In this document: one piece after another, positions 18,302-27,688 of the stretch
Numbering within the stretch: position 1 is the first letter of the stretch
How the letters are laid out: each line of letters opens with the position of its first letter
NCBI RefSeq assembly: GCF_014773485.1
Contig: NZ_JACXBP010000001.1
Span: 372,001-436,000 of the forward strand
Length of the DNA stretch: 64,000 nucleotides
Origin: Erwinia aphidicola
GTDB taxonomy: Bacteria > Pseudomonadota > Gammaproteobacteria > Enterobacterales > Enterobacteriaceae
Direction: 5' to 3'
Translations under genes and position numbers: made by a program
Notes under the pieces: generated by a model
Seen by the model: the letters and a program-made list of their open reading frames with translations, nothing else
Told to the model about the DNA's origin: nothing
Database searches by the model: none

Positions 18302-19786
18302 ATGACTGTAAGTACGCCAATGATGGTGACATTTTGTATTTATATTCTCGGCATGGTTTTGATCGGTTTTATTGCTTACCGCTCAACGAAAAACTTTGAC
18401 GACTATATTCTGGGCGGCCGCAGCCTGGGCAGCGTGGTTACCGCGCTGTCAGCCGGGGCATCTGATATGAGTGGCTGGCTGCTGATGGGCCTGCCTGGGG
18501 CCATTTTCCTGTCCGGCATTTCCGAAAGCTGGATCGCTATTGGTCTGACGATCGGCGCTTACCTAAACTGGAAGATTGTTGCTGGCCGTCTGCGCGTGCA
18601 GACCGAGCACCATGACAATGCCCTGACGCTGCCGGACTACTTCTCCAGCCGCTTCGAGGATAAGAGCAAAGTTCTGCGGGTGATTTCCGCCCTGATCATT
18701 CTGGTGTTCTTCACCATCTATTGTGCCTCTGGCGTGGTGGCTGGTGCGCGTCTGTTCGAAAGCACTTTCGGTATGAGCTATGAAACGGCCCTGTGGGCCG
18801 GTGCCGCAGCGACTATCGTTTACACCTTTGTTGGCGGCTTTCTCGCGGTGAGCTGGACCGACACCGTGCAGGCCAGCCTGATGATTTTCGCGCTGATCCT
18901 GACGCCGGTCATCGTTATTCTGGCAGTCGGTGGCCTGGGTGATTCACTGGAGGTGATCCGCGCGAAAAGCGTTGAGAACCTCGACATGCTGAAGAACCTT
19001 AACTTTATCGCTATCGTCTCCCTGCTGGGCTGGGGCCTGGGCTATTTTGGCCAGCCGCACATCCTGGCGCGCTTCATGGCTGCTGATTCCCACCGCTCGA
19101 TTCGTAGCGCACGTCGTATCGGCATGACCTGGATGATTCTGTGCCTCGGCGGTGCCGTGGCGGTGGGCTTCTTCGGGATTGCTTACTTCCAGAACCATCC
19201 GGATCAGGCTTCCGGCGTGTCTGAAAACGGTGAGCGTATCTTTATCGAACTGACGCGTATTCTGTTCAACCCGTGGATTGCCGGGATCCTGCTGTCGGCC
19301 ATTCTGGCGGCGGTGATGTCGACGCTGAGCTGCCAGCTGCTGGTCTGTTCCAGCGCGCTGACGGAAGATCTGTATAAAAACTTCCTGCGCAAAAATGCCA
19401 CTCAGCGCGAGCTGGTGTGGGTAGGGCGCCTGATGGTGCTGCTGGTGGCGGTGATTGCTATTGCCCTGGCGTCTGACCCGAACAACCGCGTGCTGGGCCT
19501 GGTGAGCTACGCCTGGGCGGGCTTTGGTGCTGCCTTTGGCCCGGTGGTGCTGCTGTCGCTGATCTGGAAACGCATGACGCGTAACGGCGCGCTGGCGGGG
19601 ATGATCGTGGGTGCGGCAACCGTGCTTATCTGGAAGCAGTACGCCTGGTTTGGCCTCTACGAAATTATTCCGGGCTTCCTGTTCGCCTGCATCGCGATTG
19701 TGCTGTTCAGCCTGCTGGGCAAAGGCCCGTCGGCGGCGGCGCAGCAGCGCTTTGATGCTGCGGAAGCGGAGTATCAGGCAGACTAA
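18302..19786 (+). CDS. putP: Sodium/proline symporter
   Basis: High-affinity Na+/proline symporter of the SSS family in the inner membrane; it feeds PutA. The 494-residue product has the family length and about 13 membrane segments. Recognisable parts include SAGASDMSGWLLMGLPGAIFLSG (sodium and proline site), NALTLPDYFSSRFEDKS, GWGLGYFGQPHILARFMAADS and SAILAAVMSTLSCQLLVCSSALTEDLY. The ATG has GGAG upstream. A strong terminator follows. Confidence 0.96.
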   Translation: MTVSTPMMVTFCIYILGMVLIGFIAYRSTKNFDDYILGGRSLGSVVTALSAGASDMSGWLLMGLPGAIFLSGISESWIAIGLTIGAYLNWKIVAGRLRVQTEHHDNALTLPDYFSSRFEDKSKVLRVISALIILVFFTIYCASGVVAGARLFESTFGMSYETALWAGAAATIVYTFVGGFLAVSWTDTVQASLMIFALILTPVIVILAVGGLGDSLEVIRAKSVENLDMLKNLNFIAIVSLLGWGLGYFGQPHILARFMAADSHRSIRSARRIGMTWMILCLGGAVAVGFFGIAYFQNHPDQASGVSENGERIFIELTRILFNPWIAGILLSAILAAVMSTLSCQLLVCSSALTEDLYKNFLRKNATQRELVWVGRLMVLLVAVIAIALASDPNNRVLGLVSYAWAGFGAAFGPVVLLSLIWKRMTRNGALAGMIVGAATVLIWKQYAWFGLYEIIPGFLFACIAIVLFSLLGKGPSAAAQQRFDAAEAEYQAD

Positions 19787-19791
19787 CGCTC

Positions 19792-19822
19792 AAGGGCCAG
19801 CCCAGTCTGGCCCTTTTCTTTT
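19792..19822 (+). terminator. Terminator after putP
   Basis: AAGGGCCAG (19792-19800) pairs with CTGGCCCTT (19807-19815) around CCCAGT, followed by TTCTTTT. Confidence 0.8.
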
Positions 19823-19911
19823 ACGCCCACCCCCACCGTTACATCTGCTTAATGTTTTCCCCCCTCGCAAATCTCGAAAATATCCCCCGGCTGGCTTGTA
19901 TTTCTTTGGCC

Positions 19912-19930
19912 GATAATGATAATCGATATC
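19912..19930 (+). promoter_or_regulatory. Fur box upstream of efeUOB
   Basis: GATAATGATAATCGATATC matches the 19-base Fur consensus GATAATGATAATCATTATC at 17 of 19 positions and lies 60 bases before efeU. Iron repression of the operon follows, in line with the E. coli efe system. Confidence 0.85.
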
Positions 19931-19990
19931 GTTCGTATTTTACTTATCTTTACTGGATTTGACTGAAGTTAACAGTTAGAGGGTTATGGC

Positions 19991-20824
19991 ATGTTTGTCC
20001 CGTTTCTCATCATGTTACGCGAAGGGCTGGAGGCGGCGCTGATTGTCAGCCTGATCGCCAGCTACCTGAAGCGTACTCAGCGCAGCCAGTGGTTCCCCGC
20101 AATGTGGATTGGGGTGTTTGCCGCTGCTGCGCTCTGCCTTGCCCTTGGCTGGTTTATCAATGAAACCACCGGTGAATTTCCGCAGAAACAGCAGGAGCTG
20201 TTTGAGGGTATCGTTGCCGTGGTTGCGGTGGTGGTGCTCACCTGGATGGTGTTCTGGATGCGTAAAGTGTCACGCAACGTGAAGGCACAGCTGGAAGACG
20301 CCGTCGACAGCGCCCTGCAGAAGGGCAATAGCAGCGGCTGGGCATTGGTGTTTATGGTCTTTCTTGCCGTGGCGCGTGAAGGGCTTGAGTCGGTATTTTT
20401 CCTGCTGGCGGCTTTTCAGCAGGACGTGGGCTACGCGCCCCCGCTCGGCGCGATGCTTGGCCTCGGCACCGCCGTGGTGCTCGGCATGCTGATCTACTGG
20501 GGCGGCGTGCGCCTCAACCTGGGCAGTTTCTTCAAATGGACCAGCCTGTTTATCATTTTCGTCGCGGCTGGCCTGGCGGCGGGGGCGATCCGCGCCTTTC
20601 ATGAAGCCGGTTTATGGAATCACTTCCAGGACGTGGCATTTGATTTCAGTCATACCCTCACGACGCACAGCGTGTTTGGCACTCTGCTGGAAGGCCTGCT
20701 GGGCTACCAGGAAGCGCCGAGCGTCAGCGAAGTGGCGATGTGGTTTATCTACCTTGTTCCGGCTCTGCTGCTGTTTGTTATGCCGGGACGTGTTGCAACC
20801 TCCACAGCGCCTGGCGTGCGCTGA
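19991..20824 (+). CDS. efeU: Ferrous iron permease EfeU
   Basis: Inner-membrane channel of the low-pH ferrous iron importer EfeUOB, homologous to yeast Ftr1. The 277-residue product has about seven membrane segments and two REGLE iron-binding motifs, LREGLEAAL (from residue 9) and AREGLESVF (from about 128). The frame is open throughout; in E. coli K-12 the gene is inactivated by a frameshift, so this strain should have a working permease. The start was fixed by the conserved [13 protein letters not shown]. efeO follows after 55 bases. Confidence 0.95.
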   Translation: MFVPFLIMLREGLEAALIVSLIASYLKRTQRSQWFPAMWIGVFAAAALCLALGWFINETTGEFPQKQQELFEGIVAVVAVVVLTWMVFWMRKVSRNVKAQLEDAVDSALQKGNSSGWALVFMVFLAVAREGLESVFFLLAAFQQDVGYAPPLGAMLGLGTAVVLGMLIYWGGVRLNLGSFFKWTSLFIIFVAAGLAAGAIRAFHEAGLWNHFQDVAFDFSHTLTTHSVFGTLLEGLLGYQEAPSVSEVAMWFIYLVPALLLFVMPGRVATSTAPGVR

Positions 20825-20879
20825 TTCCGCCGGACGGGCCTGGCCCGCCGATGATAATACTTTGACAGGGATTACCTCT

Positions 20880-22007
20880 ATGACCATGCATTTTCGCCGT
20901 CATGCGCTGAACGCCGCGCTGCTGGCTGCTATAACGACCTCCGGCGCGGTGCTGGCGGCAGATATTCCTCAGGTTAAGGTCAGCGTAAACGACAAGCAGT
21001 GTACCCCGATGACGCTGACGGTGGACGCGGGTAAAACCCAGTTCATCATTAAGAACGACAGCCAGAAAGCGCTGGAGTGGGAGATCCTGAAAGGGGTGAT
21101 GGTGGTGGAAGAGCGTGAAAACATCGCGCCGTCCTTTACCCAGAAGCTGACCGCCAACCTGGAAGCCGGGGAGTACGATATTACCTGTGGCCTGCTGAGC
21201 AACCCGAAAGGTAAGCTGATTGTCAAAGCCAGCGGCAGCAAAGCCAATGATGGCAAGCCGGACGTGCTGCAGCTGGTCGGACCGATTGCCGAGTACAAAG
21301 TGTACGTGACCAAAGAAGTCGAGCAGCTGGTTGCCAGTACCAAAGCCTTTACCGATGCGGTGAAAGCCGGAGATCTGGAAAAAGCCAAAGCCCTGTTTGC
21401 GCCAACCCGCCAGCACTACGAGCGCATCGAGCCGATCGCCGAACTGTTCTCCGACCTCGACGGTGCCATTGACGCCCGTGAAGATGACTTCGAGAAGAAA
21501 GCGGAGGACCCGAATTTCACCGGTTTCCACCGCCTGGAGAAAGTGTTATTTGCTGATAACACCACCCAAGGGATGGATAAATTTGCCGACCAGCTGTACA
21601 CAAATGTGCTGGATCTGCAGACCCGCATCAACGAACTGGCCTTCCCGCCGGGTAAAGTGGTGGGCGGGGCTGCCGGTCTGATTGAGGAAGTCGCGTCCAG
21701 TAAGATTTCGGGTGAAGAAGACCGCTACAGCCGTACCGACCTGTGGGATTTCCAGGCCAATGTTGATGGCGCGCAGAAAATTGTTAACCTGCTGCGCCCG
21801 CTGGTGCAGAAACAGAACCCGCAGCTGCTGGCGAAGGTGGACGGTAACTTTAACAAGGTGGACACCATTCTCGCCAGGTACCGTACCAAAGACGGCTATG
21901 AATCCTACGACAAACTGACCGATGCGGACCGTACCGCACTGAAAGGCCCTATCACGGCGCTGGCCGAAGACCTTTCTCTGCTACGTGGCACGCTTGGCCT
22001 GGACTAA
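20880..22007 (+). CDS. efeO: Iron uptake system protein EfeO
   Basis: Periplasmic component of EfeUOB. The 375-residue precursor has a signal peptide of about 26 residues ([14 protein letters not shown]), an N-terminal cupredoxin-like domain with [28 protein letters not shown], and a C-terminal M75 domain with the conserved H-x-x-E in [10 protein letters not shown]. The open frame extends far upstream inside efeU, but the ATG used gives the E. coli length and a proper signal peptide. It ends seven bases before efeB. Confidence 0.95.
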   Translation: MTMHFRRHALNAALLAAITTSGAVLAADIPQVKVSVNDKQCTPMTLTVDAGKTQFIIKNDSQKALEWEILKGVMVVEERENIAPSFTQKLTANLEAGEYDITCGLLSNPKGKLIVKASGSKANDGKPDVLQLVGPIAEYKVYVTKEVEQLVASTKAFTDAVKAGDLEKAKALFAPTRQHYERIEPIAELFSDLDGAIDAREDDFEKKAEDPNFTGFHRLEKVLFADNTTQGMDKFADQLYTNVLDLQTRINELAFPPGKVVGGAAGLIEEVASSKISGEEDRYSRTDLWDFQANVDGAQKIVNLLRPLVQKQNPQLLAKVDGNFNKVDTILARYRTKDGYESYDKLTDADRTALKGPITALAEDLSLLRGTLGLD

Positions 22008-22013
22008 TCAGAA

Positions 22014-23297
22014 ATGGCAAAATCCGTTGACGACGTGGCGCTGACGTCACGCCGTCGTTTACTGAAAGGAATGGGCATCCTCAGCGGTGCCTTGGCCGTG
22101 GCGGGCGGTTGCCCGGTTCATGCCGCCGCTGAAGGGGACTCTTTCTCACCGGGGGCGTTATCGCCAAATGCCCGTCAGGAAAGCCAGCCGTTTTACGGCA
22201 GGCATCAGGCCGGGATCGTCACCCCGCAGCAGGCGTCGATGATGCTGGTGGCCTTCGACGTGCTGGCGACGGATAAGACGAGCCTGCAGCAGCTGTTCAA
22301 GCTGCTGACGGCGCGCATCGCGTTTCTCACCCACGGCGGGAAAGCGCCGCGGGTGACCAACCCGCAGCTGCCGCCGATGGACTCCGGCATTCTCGGTGAG
22401 GAGATCTACCCGGATAACCTGACGATTACCGTTTCCGTGGGGCAGTCGCTGTTCGATGAGCGCTTTGGGCTGCAGGCGCTGACTCCGCTTAAGCTGCAGC
22501 GTATGACCCGGTTCCCCAACGACGCGCTGGATGCCAGCCTGTGTCACGGCGACCTGCTATTACAGATCTGCGCCAATACCAATGACACGGTGATCCACGC
22601 GCTGCGCGATATCATCAAGTACACCCCGGACTTGCTCAGCGTACGCTGGCGGCGCGAGGGGTTTATCTCCGACCACGCCGCGCGCAGCAAAGGTAAAGAG
22701 ACGCCGATTAACCTGCTGGGCTTTAAGGATGGCACGGCGAACCCTGATACGGCAGATACCAGCCTGATGGATTCGATTCTGTGGGTGAGCAAAGGGCAGG
22801 GTGAACCGGCATGGACGCTGGGCGGCAGTTATCAGGCGGCACGCATTATTCAGTTCCGCGTGGAGTTCTGGGACCGCACGCCGCTGCGTGAACAGCAGAC
22901 CATCTTCGGCCGTGAAAAGCACAGCGGCGCACCCCTGGGTATGCACAACGAGCATGATGTGCCGGACTACAGCCAGGATCCGGATGGCGACATTATCCCG
23001 CTGGATGCGCATATTCGCCTGGCCAACCCGCGCACGCCGGAAACGCAAAACAACCTGATGCTGCGCCGTGGTTACAGTTATTCGCTGGGCGTTTCCCGTT
23101 CCGGCCAGCTGGAAATGGGGCTGCTATTTGTTTGTTATCAGCACGATCTGGAAAAAGGATTTTTAACCGTACAGAAACGATTAAATGGCGAAGCGCTGGA
23201 AGAGTATATAAAACCGATCGGCGGGGGCTATTTCTTTGTCCTACCGGGCGTACCTGATGCACAACACTATCTGGCACAGGGATTGCTGGAAGCCTGA
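22014..23297 (+). CDS. efeB: Deferrochelatase/peroxidase EfeB
   Basis: A haem-containing DyP-type peroxidase exported folded by the Tat system; third component of the Efe system and proposed to recover iron from haem. The 427-residue precursor has the twin-arginine signal [22 protein letters not shown]. The mature part has the DyP signatures GFKDGTANP (catalytic Asp), [20 protein letters not shown], and [24 protein letters not shown]. It closes the operon and is followed by a clear terminator. Confidence 0.95.
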   Translation: MAKSVDDVALTSRRRLLKGMGILSGALAVAGGCPVHAAAEGDSFSPGALSPNARQESQPFYGRHQAGIVTPQQASMMLVAFDVLATDKTSLQQLFKLLTARIAFLTHGGKAPRVTNPQLPPMDSGILGEEIYPDNLTITVSVGQSLFDERFGLQALTPLKLQRMTRFPNDALDASLCHGDLLLQICANTNDTVIHALRDIIKYTPDLLSVRWRREGFISDHAARSKGKETPINLLGFKDGTANPDTADTSLMDSILWVSKGQGEPAWTLGGSYQAARIIQFRVEFWDRTPLREQQTIFGREKHSGAPLGMHNEHDVPDYSQDPDGDIIPLDAHIRLANPRTPETQNNLMLRRGYSYSLGVSRSGQLEMGLLFVCYQHDLEKGFLTVQKRLNGEALEEYIKPIGGGYFFVLPGVPDAQHYLAQGLLEA

Positions 23298-23300
23298 CCT

Positions 23301-23340
23301 AATTAGCGGATTTGACTTAAATCCGCTAATTCTCCTTTTA
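23301..23340 (+). terminator. Terminator after efeB
   Basis: AATTAGCGGATTT (23301-23313) pairs perfectly with AAATCCGCTAATT (23319-23331) around GACTT, followed by CTCCTTTTA. Confidence 0.85.
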
Positions 23341-23573
23341 ACTTACGCTCCCTCAAAATGACATCAGACAATCTTAACTGATTATAAAACACCCAGCCGC
23401 TGTTTTTACTGACGCCATTGTTAATAAAGTGATATTTATAACCTGATGATTAATAGCGTATTATCGAAAGTGTCATTATGCTCGTAAAAAAAGTGTTGCA
23501 TTTTTTTTGTAAACTGCTGAATATGAAATTGCTGTTGATTTTCGCATATAGTTTCCCACTACGGAGATAGCGA

Positions 23574-23786
23574 ATGCTGAAGTCCTTTAACGGACCACAA
23601 GTGAAAAAGTCATACATCGCCTTGATTCGCGAGGAGCTCATTTCCTCGGTAGCTTTCTCTTCTTTTACAATCCAACTGCTGTTCCAACACTCCTTTAAAC
23701 CTTTTTTGGTGCATAGCCTGCAAGCGTATCGCTATGCATTTTTACCAACGGCTAGACCAGGCTTAAAAGGAAGCCATGACCTCTAA
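23574..23786 (+). CDS. Possible small ORF upstream of phoH (70 aa)
   Basis: A 70-codon frame with ATG preceded by GGAG at seven bases. The product has a basic start (MLKSFNGPQVKKSYIALIRE), a hydrophobic middle (LISSVAFSSFTIQLLFQHSF) and a basic tail. I do not recognise it. It lies in the 553-base gap between efeB and phoH, and might be a leader peptide, a real small protein or chance. No codon-use test was possible, so the call is weak. The remaining gap holds the efeB terminator and presumably the phoH promoters; no convincing full Pho box was seen. Confidence 0.3.
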   Translation: MLKSFNGPQVKKSYIALIREELISSVAFSSFTIQLLFQHSFKPFLVHSLQAYRYAFLPTARPGLKGSHDL

Positions 23787-23850
23787 AGCGTTCACGTAAT
23801 CGCATCGATAATAGGGATGCGGGAAATGAAACCAACTGTAAGGTGCCACT

Positions 23851-24639
23851 ATGGGAAGACAGAAAGCAGTGATCAAAGCTCGTCGTGAAGCAAAACGTGT
23901 GCTTCGTAGCGATTCACGCAGTCACCGTCAGCGTGAAGAAGAATCGGTCACCTCGCTGGTGCAGATGGGTGGGCTGGATTCGATTGGCATGGCACGCGAT
24001 AGCCGCGACCATTCACCGATTGAAGCTAGAAATGAAGCTCAGGCGCACTATCTCAACGCCATAGAAACCAAGCAACTGATCTTCGCTACGGGCGAAGCAG
24101 GTTGTGGTAAAACCTGGATCAGCGCCGCAAAAGCGGCCGAGGCCCTGATTCATAAGGATGTTGACAGGATTATAGTGACTCGCCCGGTACTTCAGGCGGA
24201 TGAGGATTTGGGATTCCTTCCAGGGGATATCTCAGAAAAATTCGCCCCGTATTTCCGGCCGGTATATGACGTTCTGGTTAAACGTCTCGGCTCTTCCTTT
24301 ATGCAGTACTGCCTGCGTCCCGAAATTGGCAAAGTGGAAATTGCGCCGTTTGCCTACATGCGAGGCCGCACGTTTGAAAACGCCGTGGTGATTCTGGATG
24401 AGGCGCAGAACGTCACCGCCGCCCAAATGAAGATGTTCCTGACGCGCCTTGGGGAAAACGTGACCGTCATTGTTAACGGCGATATCACCCAGTGTGATTT
24501 ACCGTCCCATGTTCAGTCCGGCCTGGCTGACGCGCTGTCGCGCTTCCAGGACGACGAGATGGTGAGCGTGGTCCGTTTCGGAAAAGAGGACTGCGTGCGT
24601 TCTCAGCTCTGTCAGCGCACGCTGCTGGCTTACGGTTAA
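23851..24639 (+). CDS. phoH: Phosphate starvation-inducible ATPase PhoH
   Basis: A cytoplasmic P-loop ATPase of the Pho regulon, possibly linked to RNA metabolism. The 262-residue product is almost superimposable on E. coli PhoH: MGRQKAVIKARREAKRVLRSDSR, Walker A in ATGEAGCGKTW, RIIVTRPVLQADEDLGFLPGD, Walker B in VVILDEAQN, and VIVNGDITQCDLP. The final NFGKEDC-like segment is present as VRFGKEDCVRSQLCQRT. It converges on the nitroreductase gene across a bidirectional terminator. Confidence 0.95.
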   Translation: MGRQKAVIKARREAKRVLRSDSRSHRQREEESVTSLVQMGGLDSIGMARDSRDHSPIEARNEAQAHYLNAIETKQLIFATGEAGCGKTWISAAKAAEALIHKDVDRIIVTRPVLQADEDLGFLPGDISEKFAPYFRPVYDVLVKRLGSSFMQYCLRPEIGKVEIAPFAYMRGRTFENAVVILDEAQNVTAAQMKMFLTRLGENVTVIVNGDITQCDLPSHVQSGLADALSRFQDDEMVSVVRFGKEDCVRSQLCQRTLLAYG

Positions 24640-24656
24640 TCGCTTAAGGCCTGATG

Positions 24657-24686
24657 AAAGCCCGGCCAGTTGGCCGGGCTTTTTTA
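24657..24686. terminator. Bidirectional terminator between phoH and the nitroreductase gene
   Basis: AAAGCCCGGCCA (24657-24668) pairs perfectly with TGGCCGGGCTTT (24671-24682) around GT. T residues follow on the + strand, and A residues precede it. Confidence 0.85.
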
Positions 24687-24689
24687 TGG

Positions 24690-25430
24690 CTACTCGTCAG
24701 TGCCGAAGCCCTGTTTCAGCACGGCTGGCTGCACCTGCGGGAAATAAATATGGTCGTAATAGCTGGCGGTGTTGTTACCCCAGTTATCGCCATCGGTTCG
24801 CCCGGTCTGCTGCCAGTGCGCGACCAGCACCTCGTTATACGCTTTGATCACCTCAGGCAGCATCGCGCTGTTATAGCGCTCCTCGTGGCGGAAGCCCGCC
24901 AGCGACATACGTGGTTTCTGAACGGCAGGTTGATCAACATACCCCAGCACTACCCCTGCCACCGGGAAGGTCAGCTCAGGCAGGTTAAGCAGCTCAATCA
25001 TCGCCTGCGGCTCGCGGCGGATCCCGCCAATTGGCACCACGCCCAGCCCGTGAGAGCGGGCAGCGGTCATCACGGTCGCCAGCGCGATTCCGATATCGGT
25101 CGCACCGGAGATCAGGCTTTCCAGGCTCTCATGCGCGATCTGCTGTTTGCCTTCCGCCTCAATTGCCAGCTGGCTTTTGTGCATATCCAGCACAAAGGTG
25201 ATAAACACCGGGGCTTTCGCGATCCACGGCTGTCCACCGGCAATTTCCGCGATTTTTGCGCGGGTGGCAGCATCACGCACCACCACCAGCGATACCTGCT
25301 GGGAATTTACCGAAGTTGGCGCACGCCAGGCCGTTTCGACAATGTCATCAATAATCGTGTCGGCAATGGGGGTGTCAAGATAGCTGCGATCGCTGCGGTG
25401 GCTTTTCAGCAGTTGAGTGATTTCGTTCAT
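24690..25430 (-). CDS. NfsA/Frp-like NADPH-dependent flavin oxidoreductase (nitroreductase family)
   Basis: An FMN-dependent nitroreductase-fold enzyme of 246 residues. It shows the NfsA-type pattern: HRSDRSYLDTPI near the N terminus (FMN phosphate), AWRAPTSVNSQQVSLVVV, GIALATVMTAARSHGLGVVPIGGIRREP, and GVVLGYVDQPAVQKPRMS. Homologues reduce nitro compounds, quinones or free flavin with NADPH; the exact substrate is unknown. It is near but not identical to E. coli NfsA. The gene stands alone, converging on phoH. Confidence 0.8.
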   Translation of the reverse strand: MNEITQLLKSHRSDRSYLDTPIADTIIDDIVETAWRAPTSVNSQQVSLVVVRDAATRAKIAEIAGGQPWIAKAPVFITFVLDMHKSQLAIEAEGKQQIAHESLESLISGATDIGIALATVMTAARSHGLGVVPIGGIRREPQAMIELLNLPELTFPVAGVVLGYVDQPAVQKPRMSLAGFRHEERYNSAMLPEVIKAYNEVLVAHWQQTGRTDGDNWGNNTASYYDHIYFPQVQPAVLKQGFGTDE

Positions 25431-25525
25431 GTGATACCTGGTGTTCTGAATATGTAGAGTGTGAAGGTAGTGAAGATCCAGGGGTAACGGCTACGCATTT
25501 TGTGCGGCAGATCACATTTTTTGCT

Positions 25526-25557
25526 GTAGGGGGCGACCGCTTTTCTGGTCGCCCCGC
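25526..25557. repeat. Palindromic intergenic element, GTAGGGGGCGACC class
   Basis: GGGGCGACC (25530-25538) pairs with GGTCGCCCC (25547-25555) around GCTTTTCT. An almost identical element, including GTAGGGGGCGACCGCTTTTC, lies at 27608-27637. Confidence 0.75.
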
Positions 25558-25566
25558 AAAACCTTC

Positions 25567-25590
25567 AAAGCGGCGCTGGATATTAAATAA
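25567..25590 (+). pseudogene. Remnant of a phoA 3' end
   Basis: These 24 bases are identical to the last 24 bases of phoA (27535-27558), which encode the C-terminal KAALDIK and the stop. The remnant lies upstream of the first tRNA-Ser, in the same orientation and with the same order of downstream parts (palindromes, terminator, tRNA) as the intact phoA has to the second tRNA. It is a scar of a tandem duplication whose first phoA body was lost. Confidence 0.85.
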
Positions 25591-25611
25591 CATCCCGTTG
25601 GTCGCGCAGGT

Positions 25612-25639
25612 GTAGGGGCGGGGCATGCCCGACCCCTAC
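25612..25639. repeat. Palindromic intergenic element, GGGCATGCCC class
   Basis: GTAGGGG (25612-25618) pairs with CCCCTAC (25633-25639) around a GGGCATGCCC core. It is related to the perfect palindrome at 7930-7949. Confidence 0.7.
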
Positions 25640-25648
25640 GCAAAATGC

Positions 25649-25680
25649 AAAAAAAATGCCTGAACTTTCGCTCAGGCATT
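25649..25680 (-). terminator. Terminator of the first tRNA-Ser gene
   Basis: On the minus strand ATGCCTGA and TCAGGCAT form a perfect eight-base stem (25656-25663 with 25672-25679), followed by a T run (A residues at 25649-25655). Confidence 0.85.
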
Positions 25681-25692
25681 TCTCTTTGAATA

Positions 25693-25780
25693 TGGTGGTG
25701 AGAGAGGGGTTCGAACCCTCGATACGTTGCCGTATACACACTTTCCAGGCGTGCTCCTTCAGCCACTCGGACACCTCACC
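25693..25780 (-). tRNA. tRNA-Ser (anticodon GGA), copy 1
   Basis: The 88-base gene begins GGTGAGGTGTCCGAGTGGCT on the minus strand and ends with encoded CCA. It has a long variable arm as expected for serine (class II) tRNA, the anticodon loop CTGGAAAGT gives GGA, and the T loop is GGTTCGAACCC. It matches the E. coli serX/serW type. It is identical to the copy at 27689-27776. Confidence 0.96.
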
Positions 25781-25820
25781 ATATTTTACTGCCGCTACCC
25801 GCAGGGGGTAACGGGGCGCT

Positions 25821-25849
25821 ACTATAGGCAGTCGCGCGTAATGGGTCAA
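25821..25849 (-). promoter_or_regulatory. Promoter of the first tRNA-Ser gene
   Basis: On the minus strand, TTGACC (25844-25849) and TATAGT (25821-25826) are spaced by 17 bases, and a GC-rich discriminator AGCGCCCCG follows. This is a typical stringently controlled stable-RNA promoter. The tRNA starts about 40 bases downstream. Confidence 0.85.
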
Positions 25850-26040
25850 GCAGTATTTTTCCCTGTGCTTCTATTCGCTTAAGTGCTGAGCAACCACGGA
25901 TAATCTGGTGCGGCCAGTGCGCAATTCGCCATAAACGGCGAAGCTCGCCTTTTATGCCGTTATAACGGCAGGCCGGGCTTTAAGCCGGGCTGATATCAGC
26001 AGCTAAACCCTGCGAAGCGCTCGGCCAGCCATAAGGTAAA

Positions 26041-26058
26041 TTGACATTAATCTGTCAC
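26041..26058 (+). promoter_or_regulatory. Pho box upstream of phoA
   Basis: TTGACAT-TAAT-CTGTCAC has the PhoB box layout of two 7-base repeats around 4 A/T bases; the second repeat is exact and the first has two mismatches to CTGTCAT. It lies 86 bases before phoA and supports PhoBR control. The rest of the 364-base gap between the tRNA and phoA holds the tRNA promoter and some GC-rich inverted repeats (for example GCCGGGCTTTAAGCCGGGC). Confidence 0.75.
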
Positions 26059-26144
26059 AAATAAGTCGCAAAGCTGAAATAGTTGTATCGCAGACTGACT
26101 CCCTGAAATCTTTAGCAAAACTTATTCATGGAGATCGCCGTTTA

Positions 26145-27548
26145 ATGAAACATAAAGCTTTCGCACTTTCCCTGCTGACCTCACTTATCTGCTCCTCTGC
26201 CGTCGCCGATATCGCCACTTACCAGCGGGCCGCGCAGGGTGATATTACTCAGCCGGGCGGAGCACGTCGCCTGAGCGGTGACCAGACCAAGGCGATTAAA
26301 GCGTCGTTGAGCAACAGCACGGCGAAAAACGTTATTCTGCTGATCGGCGACGGCATGGGCGACTCAGAAATTACGGCGGCGCGAAACTATGCGCAAGGGG
26401 CGGGCGGTTTCTTTGAAGGGATTGATGCGCTGCCGCTCACCGGACAGTACACCCACTATGCGCTGGATAAGAAAACCCACAAGCCTGACTATGTGACTGA
26501 TTCAGCAGCATCTGCCACCGCCTGGGCAACCGGCGTGAAGTCCTATAACGGCGCAATTGGCGTTGATGTAAAGGGTAAAGATCATCCCTCGCTGCTGGAG
26601 TTGGCGAAAGCCGCCGGTAAAGCGACCGGCAATGTTTCAACCGCAGAGCTGGAAGATGCCACCCCGGCGGCGCAGATTGCCCACGTCACCTCGCGTAAGT
26701 GCTATGGCCCGGTCAAAACCAGCGAGCTGTGCGCCAGCAATGCGCTGGAGCAGGGCGGTAAAGGCTCGATTGCTGAGCAGTTGCTAAATGCGCGCGCCGA
26801 CGTCACCTTTGGCGGCGGCGGGAAGACCTTCAGTGAAACGGCCAAAGCCGGCGAGTGGCAGGGCAAAACGCTGGAAGAGCAGGCGAAGCTACGCGGCTAT
26901 CAGCTGGTGAACGATCTCGACGGCATGAATGCGCTTACCTCTGCCAGCGACGCGCAGCCGGTGCTGGGGCTGTTCGCTGCCGGGAATATGCCGGTGCGCT
27001 GGAAAGGCCCCAAGGCCACATACCACGGTAATCTTGATGGCAAACCGATTACCTGCGAAGTAAACGCGGAGCGCCCGGCGTCGACGCCGACGCTGGCGCA
27101 GATGACCGATAAGGCTATTACGCTGCTGAGCAGTAAACCGGAGGGCTTCTTCCTGCAGGTGGAAGGCGCTTCTATTGATAAGCAGGATCACGCGGCCAAT
27201 CCGTGCGGGCAGATTGGTGAAACCGTCGATCTGGACGAAGCGGTGCAGAAGGCACTGGAGTTTGCGCGCAAAGAGGGCAATACCCTGGTGATTGTCACTG
27301 CCGATCATGCGCACTCCAGCCAGATTATCGCCAACGACAGCAAAGCCCCGGGCCTGACGCAGACGCTGATCACCAAAGATGGCAGCCCGATGACCATCAG
27401 CTACGGTAATTCAGAAGAGGATTCGCAGGGCCACACCGGCACCCAGCTGCGCATCGCTGCCTTTGGCCCGCACGCGGCCAATGTCGTCGGCCTGACCGAT
27501 CAGACCGATCTGTTCTATACCATTAAAGCGGCGCTGGATATTAAATAA
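26145..27548 (+). CDS. phoA: Alkaline phosphatase
   Basis: A periplasmic homodimeric Zn/Mg phosphomonoesterase of the Pho regulon. The 467-residue precursor has a 21-residue signal peptide ([21 protein letters not shown]). The metal-binding [12 protein letters not shown], the nucleophile Ser120 in [42 protein letters not shown], and [11 protein letters not shown] with [14 protein letters not shown] are all present. The gene lies between two identical tRNA-Ser genes on the opposite strand, with a duplicate of its own 3' end on the far side of the first tRNA. Confidence 0.96.
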   Translation: MKHKAFALSLLTSLICSSAVADIATYQRAAQGDITQPGGARRLSGDQTKAIKASLSNSTAKNVILLIGDGMGDSEITAARNYAQGAGGFFEGIDALPLTGQYTHYALDKKTHKPDYVTDSAASATAWATGVKSYNGAIGVDVKGKDHPSLLELAKAAGKATGNVSTAELEDATPAAQIAHVTSRKCYGPVKTSELCASNALEQGGKGSIAEQLLNARADVTFGGGGKTFSETAKAGEWQGKTLEEQAKLRGYQLVNDLDGMNALTSASDAQPVLGLFAAGNMPVRWKGPKATYHGNLDGKPITCEVNAERPASTPTLAQMTDKAITLLSSKPEGFFLQVEGASIDKQDHAANPCGQIGETVDLDEAVQKALEFARKEGNTLVIVTADHAHSSQIIANDSKAPGLTQTLITKDGSPMTISYGNSEEDSQGHTGTQLRIAAFGPHAANVVGLTDQTDLFYTIKAALDIK

Positions 27549-27561
27549 TCACGCATTTTAC

Positions 27562-27588
27562 GGGCCGATCGAAAAAAAGGATCGGCCC
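27562..27588. repeat. Palindromic hairpin after phoA
   Basis: GGGCCGATC (27562-27570) pairs perfectly with GATCGGCCC (27580-27588) around GAAAAAAAG, just after the phoA stop. It is likely the phoA terminator or a 3' stabiliser. Confidence 0.7.
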
Positions 27589-27607
27589 CTACAGCACACA
27601 GGAAGAT

Positions 27608-27637
27608 GTAGGGGGCGACCGCTTTTCTGGTCGACCC
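27608..27637. repeat. Palindromic intergenic element, GTAGGGGGCGACC class
   Basis: Near-copy of the element at 25526-25557: the same GTAGGGGGCGACCGCTTTTC start and loop, ending GGTCGACCC instead of GGTCGCCCC. It is part of the duplicated segment around phoA and tRNA-Ser. Confidence 0.75.
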
Positions 27638-27645
27638 GCAAATGC

Positions 27646-27676
27646 AAAAAAAAAGTCTGAACGTGAGTTCAGACTT
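27646..27676 (-). terminator. Terminator of the second tRNA-Ser gene
   Basis: AGTCTGAAC (27654-27662) pairs perfectly with GTTCAGACT (27667-27675); on the minus strand a T run follows (A residues from 27646). Confidence 0.85.
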
Positions 27677-27688
27677 TCTCTTTAAATA

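Noticed and set aside
20601..20879. In-frame extension of efeO into efeU
   Set aside because: It lacks a signal peptide at its start and overlaps efeU. The later ATG gives a proper signal peptide and the E. coli length.
23460..23490. Possible Pho box upstream of phoH
   Set aside because: Only one TGTCAT half is visible; the second repeat does not match, so it is not listed although phoH is expected to be PhoB-controlled.
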